A stretch of DNA of 64,000 bases from contig NZ_PPHG01000087.1 of assembly GCF_002904295.1 (NCBI RefSeq), positions 1 through 64,000 on the forward strand, written 5' to 3'. Shown here piece by piece: positions 26,070 to 35,321 of the stretch; position 1 is the stretch's first letter, and every line of letters starts with the position of its first letter. This DNA is from Amycolatopsis sp. CA-128772 (GTDB lineage Bacteria; Actinomycetota; Actinomycetes; Mycobacteriales; Pseudonocardiaceae). A program made the translations under genes and the position numbers. The notes below the pieces were generated by a model. It saw only the letters and a program-made list of their open reading frames with translations. It ran no database searches and was not told the origin of the DNA.

Positions 26070-27127
26070 TGAGCCTGCTGCAGGTGCGGCGCGACCGCGT
26101 CACCTTCCGCCTCGCGAAACCCGCGGTGTCCGGCCAGGTCCGGCTCCGGCCGGTCGCCGTTTCGCTGGTCCTCGCCGTGCTCGCGTTCGCGTTCTTCTGC
26201 GTGGGCATGACGATCGGCGACGTCCCGCTGAGCGTGTCCGACGTCCTGTCCGCCGTGTTCGGCGGCGGCGACAGCGGCACCGGCTACATCGTGCAGGAAC
26301 TGCGGTTGCCGCGGGCGCTCACGGGGCTGCTGGCCGGGCTGGCGTTCGGCGCGTCCGGCGCGGTGTTCCAGACCATCACGCGCAACCCGCTGGCCAGCCC
26401 GGACATGATCGGCATCAACGCGGGCGCGGCCACCGCCGTCGTCGCCGGCATCTCCTTCGGCTTCGGCGGCGGCCTCGGCACCACCACGCTCGGCCTGCTC
26501 GGCGGGCTGCTGACCGGCGTGCTCGTGTACGTCCTCGCGTGGCGGCGCGGCACCACCGGCTACCGGATCATCCTCGTCGGCATCGGCATCTTCGCGATGT
26601 GCACCAGCCTGACCGACTACCTGCTGAGCCGCGCGCAGATCACCGAAGCCCAGGCGTCGATCGGCTGGCTCGTCGGCAACCTGGCCAACCGCGGCTGGGC
26701 GCACGTCGTCCCGCTGGCCTGCGCGCTGGCGGTGCTGCTGCCGCTCGTGCTGGCCCTCTCGCGGTGGATGCGCACGCTGCAGCTCGGCGACGACGTGGCG
26801 GCCGGGCTCGGCACGCCGGTGCAGCCGGTCCGGCTCGGGCTGCTGCTGTCCGGCGCCGGGCTGGTCGCCTTCGCGACGGCGTCCGCGGGCCCGGTTTCGT
26901 TCGTCGCGCTCACCGCACCGCAGATCGCGCAACGCCTGGCGCGCCAGGCATCCCCGCCGCTGACGGCGTCCGCGCTCACCGGCGCGGTCGTGGTGCTGGG
27001 CAGCGACATCCTGGCCCGCACGCTCACCGCGTCCCCGCTGCCGGTCGGCATCGTGACCGGCGCGCTCGGCGCCCCCCTGCTGCTCTGGCTGCTGGCCAGG
27101 GCCAACCGATCCGGCTCCGGAGGCTGA
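26069..27127 (+). CDS. FecCD-type siderophore ABC permease, subunit 2
   Basis: This 352-residue membrane protein pairs with subunit 1. It shows LRLPRALTGLLAGLAFGASGAVFQTITRNPLASPDMIGINAG and FATASAGPVSFVALTAPQIAQRLAR, then LTASPLPVGIVTGALGAPLLLWLLAR, all typical of FecCD permeases. About ten membrane helices are visible after a 30-residue cytoplasmic lead. Its ATG overlaps the stop of the first permease, so the two are translationally coupled, and the ATPase gene follows three bases downstream. Confidence 0.95.
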   Translation: MSLLQVRRDRVTFRLAKPAVSGQVRLRPVAVSLVLAVLAFAFFCVGMTIGDVPLSVSDVLSAVFGGGDSGTGYIVQELRLPRALTGLLAGLAFGASGAVFQTITRNPLASPDMIGINAGAATAVVAGISFGFGGGLGTTTLGLLGGLLTGVLVYVLAWRRGTTGYRIILVGIGIFAMCTSLTDYLLSRAQITEAQASIGWLVGNLANRGWAHVVPLACALAVLLPLVLALSRWMRTLQLGDDVAAGLGTPVQPVRLGLLLSGAGLVAFATASAGPVSFVALTAPQIAQRLARQASPPLTASALTGAVVVLGSDILARTLTASPLPVGIVTGALGAPLLLWLLARANRSGSGG

Positions 27128-27130
27128 AAG

Positions 27131-27940
27131 ATGACACCGTCCCTGCGCGTGCGGGACCTGCGCGTCGCCTACGACGACCGGGTCGTCATCGACGGCCTCG
27201 ACCTCGACATCCCGCCCGGGCAGATCACCGCGATCGTCGGCGCCAACGCGTGCGGGAAGTCGACGCTGCTGCGGACGCTGGCCCGGCTGCTCACGCCGAA
27301 GGCGGGCGGGGTGTACCTCGACGGCCGCTCGATCCACGACCTGCCCACCCGGCAGGTGGCCCAGCAGCTCGGGATCCTGCCGCAGTCACCGGTGGCGCCC
27401 GAAGGCATGACGGTCGCCGACCTCGTCGGCCGCGGCCGCGCCCCGCACCAGAGCTGGTGGCGGCAGTGGTCCACATCGGACGAAGACGCGGTGCGCGCCG
27501 CCCTGGCGGCCACCGGGACGACGGACCTGGCCGACCGCCCGGTGGACGAGCTGTCCGGCGGCCAGCGGCAGCGCGCGTGGATCGCCATGGCGGTCGCCCA
27601 GGGCACCCCGGTGCTGCTGCTCGACGAGCCGACGACGTACCTGGACCTGGCGCACCAGATCGACGTGCTGGACCTGGTGGTCGACCTCAACCGCGGCGAG
27701 GGCCGGACGGTGGTGATGGTGCTGCACGATCTCCCGCAGGCGTGCCGCTACGCCGACCACGTGATCGCGATGAAGGCGGGCCGCGTGGTGGCGGCCGGCG
27801 AGCCGGCGTCGGTGATCACCGAGGAACTGGTCGACGAGGTCTTCGACGTCCGCTGCCGGGTGACCCCGGACCCGGTGAGCGGGACGCCGATGGTGATCCC
27901 GATCAGCCGCCACCACCCGGCACCGGTGCACCAGGCCTGA
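27131..27940 (+). CDS. Siderophore ABC importer ATPase (FecE/FepC-type)
   Basis: This 269-residue ATPase has all the motifs needed: Walker A (IVGANACGKSTLL), Q-loop (ILPQSPVAPEGMTV), signature (LSGGQRQRAWIAMAVAQ), Walker B (VLLLDEPTTYLDLAHQ) and H-loop (VMVLHDLPQACRYADH). The pattern YLDLAHQ after Walker B is typical of the iron-siderophore importer group. It is the third gene of an iron-box-controlled operon and powers uptake through the two preceding permeases. Confidence 0.96.
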   Translation: MTPSLRVRDLRVAYDDRVVIDGLDLDIPPGQITAIVGANACGKSTLLRTLARLLTPKAGGVYLDGRSIHDLPTRQVAQQLGILPQSPVAPEGMTVADLVGRGRAPHQSWWRQWSTSDEDAVRAALAATGTTDLADRPVDELSGGQRQRAWIAMAVAQGTPVLLLDEPTTYLDLAHQIDVLDLVVDLNRGEGRTVVMVLHDLPQACRYADHVIAMKAGRVVAAGEPASVITEELVDEVFDVRCRVTPDPVSGTPMVIPISRHHPAPVHQA

Positions 27941-27960
27941 TTCTCCGGCAAGCTGGACCC

Positions 27961-28446
27961 ATGTATGCGCTGCCCGAAAAGACCATCGGCGCCGAGCGTG
28001 AGCTCCTGGAAGCCATGCTCGACCGCAACCGGCTCGCCCTCGTCGAGAACACGCGAGGCCTGTCGGAGACCGACGCCCGGCGCCGGCTGGTTTCGTCCCT
28101 GACCACGCCGATCAGCCTGGTCAAGCACGCCGCCGTTGCCGAGCGCCGCTGGTTCCAGTGGCTGGTGGCCGGCCTCGACGAAGCCGAAATCGACGGCCCG
28201 TCGACCCCGGGCGACGCCAGTTTCGCCGTCACCGACGACGAAACGGTGGCCGACGTGATCGCCGAGTACGAGCGCACCAGCGCCCGCTCCCGCGAAATCG
28301 CGGCGGGCTTCTCGCTCGAGGACCGGTGGACGCACCCGGTGGTCGGCGAGGTCAGCCTCCGGTTCATCTACCTGTTCCTGATCGAGGAGTTCGCCCGCCA
28401 CACCGGGCACGGCGACATCCTGCGAGAACAGATCACGGCGGGCTGA
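27961..28446 (+). CDS. DinB family protein
   Basis: This 161-residue protein has the DinB helical-bundle pattern, with histidines at VKHAAVAERRWFQ and in the last helix (LIEEFARHTGHGDILREQ), and the region LEDRWTHPVVGEVSLRFIYLFLIEEF typical of the actinobacterial DUF664 subgroup. Its role is unknown; related proteins are metal-dependent thiol transferases. It starts 20 bases after the importer ATPase and may be transcribed with it, though it need not serve iron uptake. The first gene of the window encodes a second, distant member of the same superfamily. Confidence 0.8.
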   Translation: MYALPEKTIGAERELLEAMLDRNRLALVENTRGLSETDARRRLVSSLTTPISLVKHAAVAERRWFQWLVAGLDEAEIDGPSTPGDASFAVTDDETVADVIAEYERTSARSREIAAGFSLEDRWTHPVVGEVSLRFIYLFLIEEFARHTGHGDILREQITAG

Positions 28447-28456
28447 TCGGCGTGTC

Positions 28457-28481
28457 CCGGCGGTCCGCACGGGACCGCCGG
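28457..28481. terminator. Terminator hairpin between convergent genes
   Basis: CCGGCGGTCC and its perfect complement flank a 5-base loop. The hairpin lies between the end of the DinB gene and the end of the ornithine hydroxylase gene, so it can stop both transcripts. Confidence 0.7.
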
Positions 28482-28492
28482 AGCACCCCCGC

Positions 28493-29791
28493 TCAACAGC
28501 TGCTGACCGCGTACTCCCCCGCCGGCTCCGCCACAACCCGGCGGTCCACAACGGACGCAAGGATCTCCCCCACCCGCACCGCGGTGTTCGACAGCAGCGA
28601 CGACGTGATGCCGTGCGTGTGCTCGGTGCCGCCCTGCAGGTAGATCCCGCCGCGCAGCGGGAAGTCCGTGGTCAGGCGGTAGTCGCGCTCGACGCGCAGG
28701 CGGCCTTCGGCGTCACGCAGGCACCGCGGGCCCAGCTCGCCGAGCAGCGGCGTCGGGTCCGCGGGCCGGTAGCCCGTCGCGTAGACGACCGCGTCGGCCT
28801 CCAGCACCGTCTGCGCGCCGGTCGTCAGGGACTCGACCGTCACCGTTCCCGCGTCGGTCACCTCGAGCGGGCGCGAGACGTTGAACAGCCGCAACCGTTC
28901 CACGCCCAGCACCTTCTCGCGGTAGACGCGCCGGTACAGCTCGTCGATCAGGTCGATGTCGACGGCCGAATAGTTCGTCGCGCCGTGGTAGCGCATCAGG
29001 CGGTCCTTGACCGGCTCGCCCGCGCCGTAGAACTGGTCGACCGCCTCCGGGTCGAAGATCCGGTTCGCGAACGAGCTGTCGTCGGCCGGGCTGTAGCCGT
29101 AGCGCGCGAACACCGCGCACACCTCGGCGCGCGGGAACTCGTCGTGCAGCAGCGCGGCGACCTCGGCGGCGCTCTGGCCGGCCCCGACCACGACGAACCG
29201 CTCCGGATCGGCGTCGCGCAGGGCGTCCACGCGGAACAGCAGCTCGCTGTTGTGCCAGATCCGCGGCCCGGCGGTGATCCCCTCGGGCAGCTGCGGGCGC
29301 AGCCCGGTGCCCACCACGAGGTTGCGGGCCCGCAACGCCGAACCGTCCGACGCCTCGACGTCGAAGTAGGCCACCTCGGAACCGTCGTACACCGGCTTCA
29401 CCGCGACCACCTCGGTGCCGTACGAGACGACGTCGTCGACCTTCGCGGCCGCCCATTCGAAGTAGTCGTGGAACTCGACCCGCAGCGGGAAGAGGTTCTT
29501 GTGGTTGATGAAGTCGACCAGCCGGCCGGCCGCGTGCAGGTAGTTCAGGAAGCTGAACTCGCTGGTCGGGTTGCGCATGGTGACCAGGTCCTTCAGGAAC
29601 GACACCTGCATCGTGGCCGTGTCGATCAGCATCCCGCGGTGCCAGCCGAACCGGGGCTGCCGCTCGAGGAAGTGCGCGGTCACCGGCTCGCCCGGGCCCG
29701 CGTTGTGTTCCGCGAGGGCGATCGCGAGGGCCAGGTTCGAAGGTCCGAAGCCCACGCCGACGATGTCGTAGATCGGGACCTCTGCAGTCAT
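28493..29791 (-). CDS. L-ornithine N5-monooxygenase
   Basis: This 432-residue flavin-dependent N-hydroxylase shows the FAD motif GVGFGPSNLALAIAL at the start, the NADPH motif VVGAGQSAAEVAALL in the middle and the late ATGYRP motif of the SidA/PvdA/IucD family. The segment MRNPTSEFSFLNYL is typical of ornithine rather than distant flavin enzymes. It makes N5-hydroxyornithine, the iron-binding group precursor for the NRPS. The ATG at 29791 follows GAGGGAGC. It is divergent from the formyltransferase, and two iron boxes lie between them. Lysine as substrate is less likely but cannot be excluded by eye. Confidence 0.95.
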   Translation of the reverse strand: MTAEVPIYDIVGVGFGPSNLALAIALAEHNAGPGEPVTAHFLERQPRFGWHRGMLIDTATMQVSFLKDLVTMRNPTSEFSFLNYLHAAGRLVDFINHKNLFPLRVEFHDYFEWAAAKVDDVVSYGTEVVAVKPVYDGSEVAYFDVEASDGSALRARNLVVGTGLRPQLPEGITAGPRIWHNSELLFRVDALRDADPERFVVVGAGQSAAEVAALLHDEFPRAEVCAVFARYGYSPADDSSFANRIFDPEAVDQFYGAGEPVKDRLMRYHGATNYSAVDIDLIDELYRRVYREKVLGVERLRLFNVSRPLEVTDAGTVTVESLTTGAQTVLEADAVVYATGYRPADPTPLLGELGPRCLRDAEGRLRVERDYRLTTDFPLRGGIYLQGGTEHTHGITSSLLSNTAVRVGEILASVVDRRVVAEPAGEYAVSSC

Positions 29792-29819
29792 GTTGCTCCC
29801 TCGCGCGCTCCGGTACGGT

Positions 29820-29838
29820 TCAGGGAACCCTAACCTAA
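29820..29838 (-). promoter_or_regulatory. Iron box upstream of the ornithine hydroxylase
   Basis: On the minus strand the site reads TTAGGTTAGGGTTCCCTGA; the first ten bases match the consensus exactly and 15 of 19 match overall. It lies 29 bases upstream of the hydroxylase ATG. Confidence 0.8.
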
Positions 29839-29839
29839 G

Positions 29840-29858
29840 TTAGGCGAGCCTCGCCTAG
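29840..29858 (+). promoter_or_regulatory. Iron box upstream of the formyltransferase
   Basis: TTAGGCGAGCCTCGCCTAG matches the iron-box consensus at about 14 of 19 positions and directly abuts the preceding box, forming a composite operator for two divergent genes. Confidence 0.7.
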
Positions 29859-29904
29859 TACGTTCGTGGTGATGTTCGTCCCCGACCATGAAAGGCACTC
29901 TCGA

Positions 29905-30849
29905 ATGCGCGTGGCGATGTTCGGCTACCAGACCTGGGGGCACCGGACCCTCCAGGCGCTCATCGACGCCGGCCACGAGGTCGCCCTCGTGGTCACGCAC
30001 CCGAAGAGCGACCACGCCTACGAGCGGATCTGGGCCGACTCGGTCGCCGACCTCGCGTCCGCGCACGGCATCCGCGTCCTGCTGCGCGACCGCCCCGACG
30101 ACGCCGAGCTGCTGGCCGAGCTCAAGGCCGCGGACCTCGACCTGATCGTGGCGAACAACTGGCGCACCTGGCTGCCGCCGGAGATCTTCGCGCTGCCGCG
30201 GCACGGCACCCTCAACATCCACGACTCGCTGCTGCCGGCGTACGCGGGTTTCTCGCCGCTCATCTGGGCCATGATCAACGGCGAGCCGGAGGTCGGCGTC
30301 ACCGCCCACATGATGGACGGCGAGCTCGACGCCGGGGACATCGTGCTGCAGCGCGCGATTCCGGCCGGGCCCGCCGACACGACGACCGACCTCTTCCACC
30401 GCACGGTGGACCTCATCGCGCCGATCACCGCCGAGGCGATCTCCCTGATCGAGACCGGCTACACGCCGGTGCCGCAGGACCGGTCGAAGGCCAGCTTCTT
30501 CCACAAACGCGCCCAGCGGGACAGCCTGATCGACTGGACGCTGCCGCCCGCCGACCTCGAGCGGTTCGTGCGCGCGCTGCCGGACCCGTACCCGAACGCG
30601 TTCACCTACCACCGCGGCGAGCAGCTACGGATCACGAAGGCGTCGGTGTCGCAGGGCAACTACGGCGGCACGCCCGGCCGGATCTTCATCCGCGAGGGCG
30701 ACGGCGTGGTGATCGTCGCCGGGCCGGAGGCCCGCCGCGGTCAGTCCCCCGGTCTGCTGGTCGAGCGCGTCCGCACCGCCGACGGGACCGACCTGCCGGC
30801 GGCCGAGTACTTCAAGACGATGGGCGGGTACCTCACCGACCGCCCGTGA
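29905..30849 (+). CDS. N5-hydroxyornithine formyltransferase (methionyl-tRNA formyltransferase-like)
   Basis: This 314-residue protein has the formyltransferase fold with the catalytic triad pattern N-x-H...D visible in TLNIHDSLLPAYAGFSPLIW and MMDGELDAGDIV, and a C-terminal formyltransferase-C domain. Members next to ornithine hydroxylases (as in coelichelin clusters) transfer a formyl group from 10-formyl-tetrahydrofolate to N5-hydroxyornithine, completing a hydroxamate. The ATG at 29905 (MRVAMFGYQTWGH) is preferred over one at 29866 because the family begins there and GAAAGG lies upstream. The gene defines the right edge of the iron-regulated locus. Confidence 0.92.
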   Translation: MRVAMFGYQTWGHRTLQALIDAGHEVALVVTHPKSDHAYERIWADSVADLASAHGIRVLLRDRPDDAELLAELKAADLDLIVANNWRTWLPPEIFALPRHGTLNIHDSLLPAYAGFSPLIWAMINGEPEVGVTAHMMDGELDAGDIVLQRAIPAGPADTTTDLFHRTVDLIAPITAEAISLIETGYTPVPQDRSKASFFHKRAQRDSLIDWTLPPADLERFVRALPDPYPNAFTYHRGEQLRITKASVSQGNYGGTPGRIFIREGDGVVIVAGPEARRGQSPGLLVERVRTADGTDLPAAEYFKTMGGYLTDRP

Positions 30850-30904
30850 CCGGTGAGCGGGACATCCCTTGGCGGCGGCCACGCCGGTGAGCAGGATGTC
30901 CCGC

Positions 30905-32989
30905 ATGGCCGGGATCAGCTTCCTCGACGAGCACCGCACCTGGGTCCTCACCGGGGAAACGAGCACCTACGCGCTGCGGCTCGGCGAAGACGACGTCCCG
31001 GTCCACGTCTACTGGGGACCCGCGCTGCCCGCGACCGCCGTCGTGGAGCTGATCGGGAAAACGCTTCCCTGGTGGGACGGCTTCAACGACCCCGGCGAGG
31101 GCGTCGACGAGCTCGCCGCCGACGGCGGCACCCGGTACTGGACGCCCGCGCTGCAGGTGCGGTTCGCCGACGGGACGCGGGCCCTCGAATGGCGGTACGA
31201 AAGCCACCACATCGCCGCCGGGCACCTGCGCCTGTCCTTCGCCGACCGGCACTACCCCCTGCGGATCACCCTGCACTACCGGCTGCGCGGCGACGTCCTG
31301 GAACGCTGGACCGAGCTGAGCGCCGGCACCGACGTCGAGGTGGTCCGGGCCGACTCGGCCACCTGGGCGTTGCCGATCTTCGAGGACTACCGGCTCAGCC
31401 ACGTCACCGGCCGGTGGGCGGCGGAAACCCGGCTGCAGCGCGGGTTTGCGCACCACGGCGAAACGGTTTTCGCCAGCCGGCGCGGGATCACCGGCCACCA
31501 CGCCAACCCGTGGGTGATGGTGGACGACGGCACGGCGACCGAGCGCCACGGCGAGGTCTACGGCGTCGCGCTGGCCTGGAGCGGGTCGTGGCGGCTGACG
31601 ACCACGCGCGCGTCGACCGGCCGGCTGACGGTGAGCGGCGGCTTCGGCCAGGACGGCGTCGTGCACCGCGTCGGGCCCGGACGTCCGCTGACCACCCCGG
31701 TCTCCGCCGGGCTGTACACAGCCGGCGGGTTCGGCGCCGCGAGCCGCGCGTGGCACGCCTACGTCCGGGCCCACGTCCTGCCGCACCCGGGCGAACTGCG
31801 TCCGGTGCTCTACAACTCGTGGGAGGCGACCGGGTTCGACGTCACCGAGGCCGGGCAGCTCGCGCTCGCCGAGCGGGCCGCGGCGCTCGGCGTGGAGCTG
31901 TTCGTCATGGACGACGGCTGGTTCGGCGCCCGCACCGGCGACCACGCCGGCCTCGGCGACTGGCACGTCAACCGCTCCCGGTTCCCCGACGGCCTGAAAC
32001 CGCTGGTCGACGCGGTGCACGGGCTCGGCATGCAGTTCGGCATCTGGGTCGAACCCGAGATGGTCAACCCCGACAGCGACCTCTACCGCGCGCACCCGGA
32101 CTGGGTGCTGCACCACCCGCACCGGCGCCGGTCGGAGCTGCAGCGGCAACTGGTGCTCAACTTCGCGCGCCCCGACGTCGCCGCGTGGGCGCACGAGTGG
32201 CTCGACCGGCTCGCCGGCACCGCCGACTTCCTGAAGTGGGACATGAACCGGCCGTTCAGCGAGGCCGGCTGGCCCGGCGAAGCCGACCAGGACCGGCTGT
32301 GGGTCGACCACACCCGCGCGGTGTACGCGCTGCTCGACCGGCTGCGCGCGGATCACCCGGGCCTGCGGATCGAGTCGTGCGCCGGCGGCGGCGGACGGAT
32401 CGACCTCGGCGTGCTCGCCCGCACCGACCAGGTCTGGACCTCCGACAACACCGACGCCCTCGACCGGCTGCGGATCCAGCACGGCTACGGCCAGCTCTAC
32501 CCGGCCCGCGCGATGTCGGCGTGGGTCACCGACAACCCGAACTTCGTGACGGCGCGGTCGATTCCCCTTGGGTTCCGGTTCCACGTCGCCATGGCCGGCG
32601 TGCTCGGGCTCGGCGGCGACATCGTGCAGTGGTCCGAGGACGACCTCGCGCTGGCCCGGGAGCTTGTCGCGCGATACAAGAACATCCGGGCCGTCGTGCA
32701 GCACGGCGCGTTGTACCGGCTGCGGCCACCCGTCGACGACGGCGTCACGGCCGTCCAGTACGTCCTCGCCGACCGGGCGGTCGTCTTCGCCTACCGGCAG
32801 TCCGCGCACTTCAACGCGCCCGAGCGGCCGCTACGGCTCGACGGCCTCGACCCGGCTGCGAAGTACCTCGACCCGGATTCGGGGCGCACGCACAGCGGGG
32901 CCGTCCTGCTCGCGCACGGGCTGCCCCTCGACCTGCCCGCCGGGGACTTCGCCAGCGTCGTCATCCGGCTCGACCGGATAAAGATCTGA
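30905..32989 (+). CDS. GH36 alpha-galactosidase
   Basis: This intracellular glycosidase of about 694 residues has no signal peptide. The family's motifs are clear: DDGWFGARTGD, the nucleophile aspartate in FLKWDMNRP, and the acid/base region ESCAGGGGRIDLGVL followed by DNTDALDRLRIQHG. GH36 enzymes release terminal alpha-galactose from melibiose and raffinose-type sugars. The start is uncertain, with in-frame ATGs at 30896 and 30905; the second was taken because the protein family begins with a short lead before SFLDEHRTW. A sugar ABC importer follows 113 bases downstream, so imported galactosides are probably the substrate. Confidence 0.93.
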   Translation: MAGISFLDEHRTWVLTGETSTYALRLGEDDVPVHVYWGPALPATAVVELIGKTLPWWDGFNDPGEGVDELAADGGTRYWTPALQVRFADGTRALEWRYESHHIAAGHLRLSFADRHYPLRITLHYRLRGDVLERWTELSAGTDVEVVRADSATWALPIFEDYRLSHVTGRWAAETRLQRGFAHHGETVFASRRGITGHHANPWVMVDDGTATERHGEVYGVALAWSGSWRLTTTRASTGRLTVSGGFGQDGVVHRVGPGRPLTTPVSAGLYTAGGFGAASRAWHAYVRAHVLPHPGELRPVLYNSWEATGFDVTEAGQLALAERAAALGVELFVMDDGWFGARTGDHAGLGDWHVNRSRFPDGLKPLVDAVHGLGMQFGIWVEPEMVNPDSDLYRAHPDWVLHHPHRRRSELQRQLVLNFARPDVAAWAHEWLDRLAGTADFLKWDMNRPFSEAGWPGEADQDRLWVDHTRAVYALLDRLRADHPGLRIESCAGGGGRIDLGVLARTDQVWTSDNTDALDRLRIQHGYGQLYPARAMSAWVTDNPNFVTARSIPLGFRFHVAMAGVLGLGGDIVQWSEDDLALARELVARYKNIRAVVQHGALYRLRPPVDDGVTAVQYVLADRAVVFAYRQSAHFNAPERPLRLDGLDPAAKYLDPDSGRTHSGAVLLAHGLPLDLPAGDFASVVIRLDRIKI

Positions 32990-33030
32990 TCTATCTTGCG
33001 GTTTTCTGGGGTTCAGCCGCCGTCTGACGC

Positions 33031-33059
33031 TTGACATCATCGAATAGGTCCGATGAGAT
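33031..33059 (+). promoter_or_regulatory. Possible promoter of the sugar importer operon
   Basis: A perfect TTGACA (33031-33036) is followed after 17 bases by TGAGAT, a weak -10. The bases just downstream (GATG...TCAT...ATC, 33055-33075) show loose inverted symmetry that could be an operator. This is a visual call only. Confidence 0.35.
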
Positions 33060-33102
33060 GCGTCATACATCACATATGGTGGGTCAAGGAAGGTGGCTGG
33101 AC

Positions 33103-34377
33103 ATGAGAAGGTCCCTGGCGCTGGGAGCAGCGGTGCTCCTGGCGGTGAGCGGGTGCTCGGTCGGGTCGGACACCGGTGGCAGCGGCGGCGGCGCGGAGAT
33201 CACCTTCCTGACGTTCGAAACCCCGAACCTCACGCCGGCCTACTGGGACGCCGCGATCAAGCGCGTCACGGACAAGAACCCGGGGATCAAGGTCAAGAAG
33301 CTCGTCGCGCCGACCGCCGACGGGCGGACGTCGTACGCGAAGCAACTGCTGCAGTCGGGCCAGTTCCCGGACGTGCTGATCGCCGTCGACTCGGCCGGCT
33401 TCGCCGAAGCGGGCAACCTCTACGCGTGGACGCCGGACGAGCTAAAGGACTTCCAGTTCCCGCAGGCCAATCCGGTCAACGGCCAGTACTACCAGCTGCC
33501 GGCCAACACCCAGACGATTCCGCCGATCTACTACAACAAGAAGATGTTCGCCGACGCCGGCATCGCGACGCCCCCGAAAACCTGGGACGAGCTGGTCGCG
33601 GACGCCGGCAAGCTCAAGGAGAAGGGCTTCTCGCCGTTCGCCATCGGCGGCGGCAAGGACGGCTTCCCGTCGTCGATGATCCTTTCCGGCCTGGTCAGCA
33701 CCGAGGTCTACAACACGATGCCGGACTGGCTGACCCAGCGCCGCCAGGGCAAGGTGAAGTTCACCGATCCCGCGTTCCAGCACGCGTTCGCGAAGCTCGC
33801 CGACCTCGCGGCGAAGGGGTACGTGGACAAGACCAGCGTGTCCCGCGACTACGCGGCGACCGAGCAGGCGTTCCTCGACGGCCAGAGCGCGATGTACCCG
33901 ATGGGCAACTGGTTCTCCGCCAACGCCGACTCGAAGAAGCACGGCTTCGATGTGGGTGTGTTCAACTTCCCCACCGAGGACGGCAAACTCGTCGTCCCGG
34001 CCTACACCGGCGGCGGCATGATCGTGAACGCCAAGGCCGCGAACCTCGACGCGGCCCGGAAGTTCGCCCTGGGCTTCCAGCTCGACAAGGATCAGCTGGA
34101 CGCCTCGGTGAAGGCCGACGGCCTGTTCCCGGCGATCAAGGGCTACACACCGCCGTCCGACGCCGGCGCGACGTTCAAGGCCGGCTACGAGCTGTATTCC
34201 CAGGCCGTGCGGCAGAACGCGGTGGTGCACGCGTTCCGCTGGGAGACCGCGGACGACGGCCTGCTGCCGGGCATGAAGGACAAGGTCGACCAGGCCGCCC
34301 AGGACGTCATCACCGGCCGCAAGCCGGTGGCCGACGCGTGCGCGTTCCTGGACACCGAGTGGGCGAAGGCGGGCTGA
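33103..34377 (+). CDS. Sugar-binding lipoprotein of an ABC importer
   Basis: This 424-residue extracellular solute-binding protein of family 1 has a short signal and lipobox (LLAVSGC). The mature part shows EITFLTFETPNLTPAYWDAAI, YAKQLLQSGQFPDVLIA and the GNWFSANAD region typical of carbohydrate-binding members. With the two permeases downstream it forms a CUT1-type importer; the ATPase is missing and is probably supplied by a shared MsiK-like protein elsewhere, as is common in actinomycetes. The alpha-galactosidase upstream suggests alpha-galactosides as ligand. The ATG at 33103 was chosen because the signal peptide starts there and GGAAGG lies upstream. Confidence 0.93.
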   Translation: MRRSLALGAAVLLAVSGCSVGSDTGGSGGGAEITFLTFETPNLTPAYWDAAIKRVTDKNPGIKVKKLVAPTADGRTSYAKQLLQSGQFPDVLIAVDSAGFAEAGNLYAWTPDELKDFQFPQANPVNGQYYQLPANTQTIPPIYYNKKMFADAGIATPPKTWDELVADAGKLKEKGFSPFAIGGGKDGFPSSMILSGLVSTEVYNTMPDWLTQRRQGKVKFTDPAFQHAFAKLADLAAKGYVDKTSVSRDYAATEQAFLDGQSAMYPMGNWFSANADSKKHGFDVGVFNFPTEDGKLVVPAYTGGGMIVNAKAANLDAARKFALGFQLDKDQLDASVKADGLFPAIKGYTPPSDAGATFKAGYELYSQAVRQNAVVHAFRWETADDGLLPGMKDKVDQAAQDVITGRKPVADACAFLDTEWAKAG

Positions 34378-34382
34378 CGTCC

Positions 34383-35321
34383 TTGACCGCCGTCGTCTCT
34401 CCGCCGTCCCCGCCCCGGCCTCTCGCCCGCCGCCGGCGCCGCCGCCCGGTCCTGCCGCGGCTGGCGCACTTCGCGTCGTTCGGCGCGCCGGGCGTGCTCG
34501 TCTACCTGTGTTTCGTGATGGCACCGATTTTGATCAGCTTCGGCTACAGCCTGACGAACTACAACCCGTTCAACCCTCCCGTGAAGTTCGTCGGCTTCGA
34601 CAACTACGGCCTGCTCTTCACCGACTCGCAGTTCCTCACCGCGTTGCAGGTGACGACGATCCTGACCTTGATCGTGGTGATCGTCCCCAACGTCCTGGGC
34701 CTCGGCGTGGCGCTGCTGCTGGACCGGAAAGGCCGGCTGTACAACGCTTTGCGGAGCGTGTTCTTCACGCCGGTGATCCTCAGCTCGGTGGTGGTCTCCA
34801 TCGTCTGGTCCCGCCTGCTCGACGACCGCGGGCCGCTCAACAGCCTCCTCCGCGCGCTGGGCGTGGCCCACCCACCGGGCTGGCTGTCCGATCCGGACCT
34901 GGCCCTGTATTCGGTGGCGTCGATCGTGTGCTGGCAGATGCTCGGGTTCTGCGTGGTGGTCTACCTGGCCGGCCTCCAAGGCGTGCCGGCGGAACTGCTG
35001 GAGGCCGCGGAGATCGACGGCGCGGGGCCGGTGCGCCGCTTCCGCGCGGTCACGTGGCCGCTGCTGGCGCCGTCACTGACAATCACCACGGTGGTGCTCC
35101 TGATCTCGGCGTTCAAGACCTACGACTACGTCAAGGTGATCACCAACGGCGGCCCGGGTTCCGGAGCAACGGCCACGATCGCGTTCGACGTCCTGCAGAC
35201 GGGTTTCGACTCGAACCACGTCGGCTACGCGTCGGCGATGGCGGTGTCGATGCTGGTGATCGTCGCGGTGGTGACGACGGTGGTGCTCACCTTCCTGCGT
35301 CGCCGGGAGGTGGACCTGTGA
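34383..35321 (+). CDS. Sugar ABC permease (MalF/UgpA-type)
   Basis: This 312-residue permease has six membrane helices after an arginine-rich cytoplasmic lead and the family loop EAAEIDGAGPVRRFRAVTWPLLAPS (EAA motif), which contacts the ATPase. Start choice is difficult: no ATG precedes the first helix, and the TTG at 34383, five bases after the binding-protein stop and with AAGGCGGG upstream, is the best candidate. It overlaps the next permease by four bases (GTGA). Confidence 0.9.
   Translation: MTAVVSPPSPPRPLARRRRRRPVLPRLAHFASFGAPGVLVYLCFVMAPILISFGYSLTNYNPFNPPVKFVGFDNYGLLFTDSQFLTALQVTTILTLIVVIVPNVLGLGVALLLDRKGRLYNALRSVFFTPVILSSVVVSIVWSRLLDDRGPLNSLLRALGVAHPPGWLSDPDLALYSVASIVCWQMLGFCVVVYLAGLQGVPAELLEAAEIDGAGPVRRFRAVTWPLLAPSLTITTVVLLISAFKTYDYVKVITNGGPGSGATATIAFDVLQTGFDSNHVGYASAMAVSMLVIVAVVTTVVLTFLRRREVDL

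Noticed and set aside
30853..33027. Second long frame over the alpha-galactosidase
   Set aside because: It is a shadow with no motifs; the GH36 frame has all catalytic residues.
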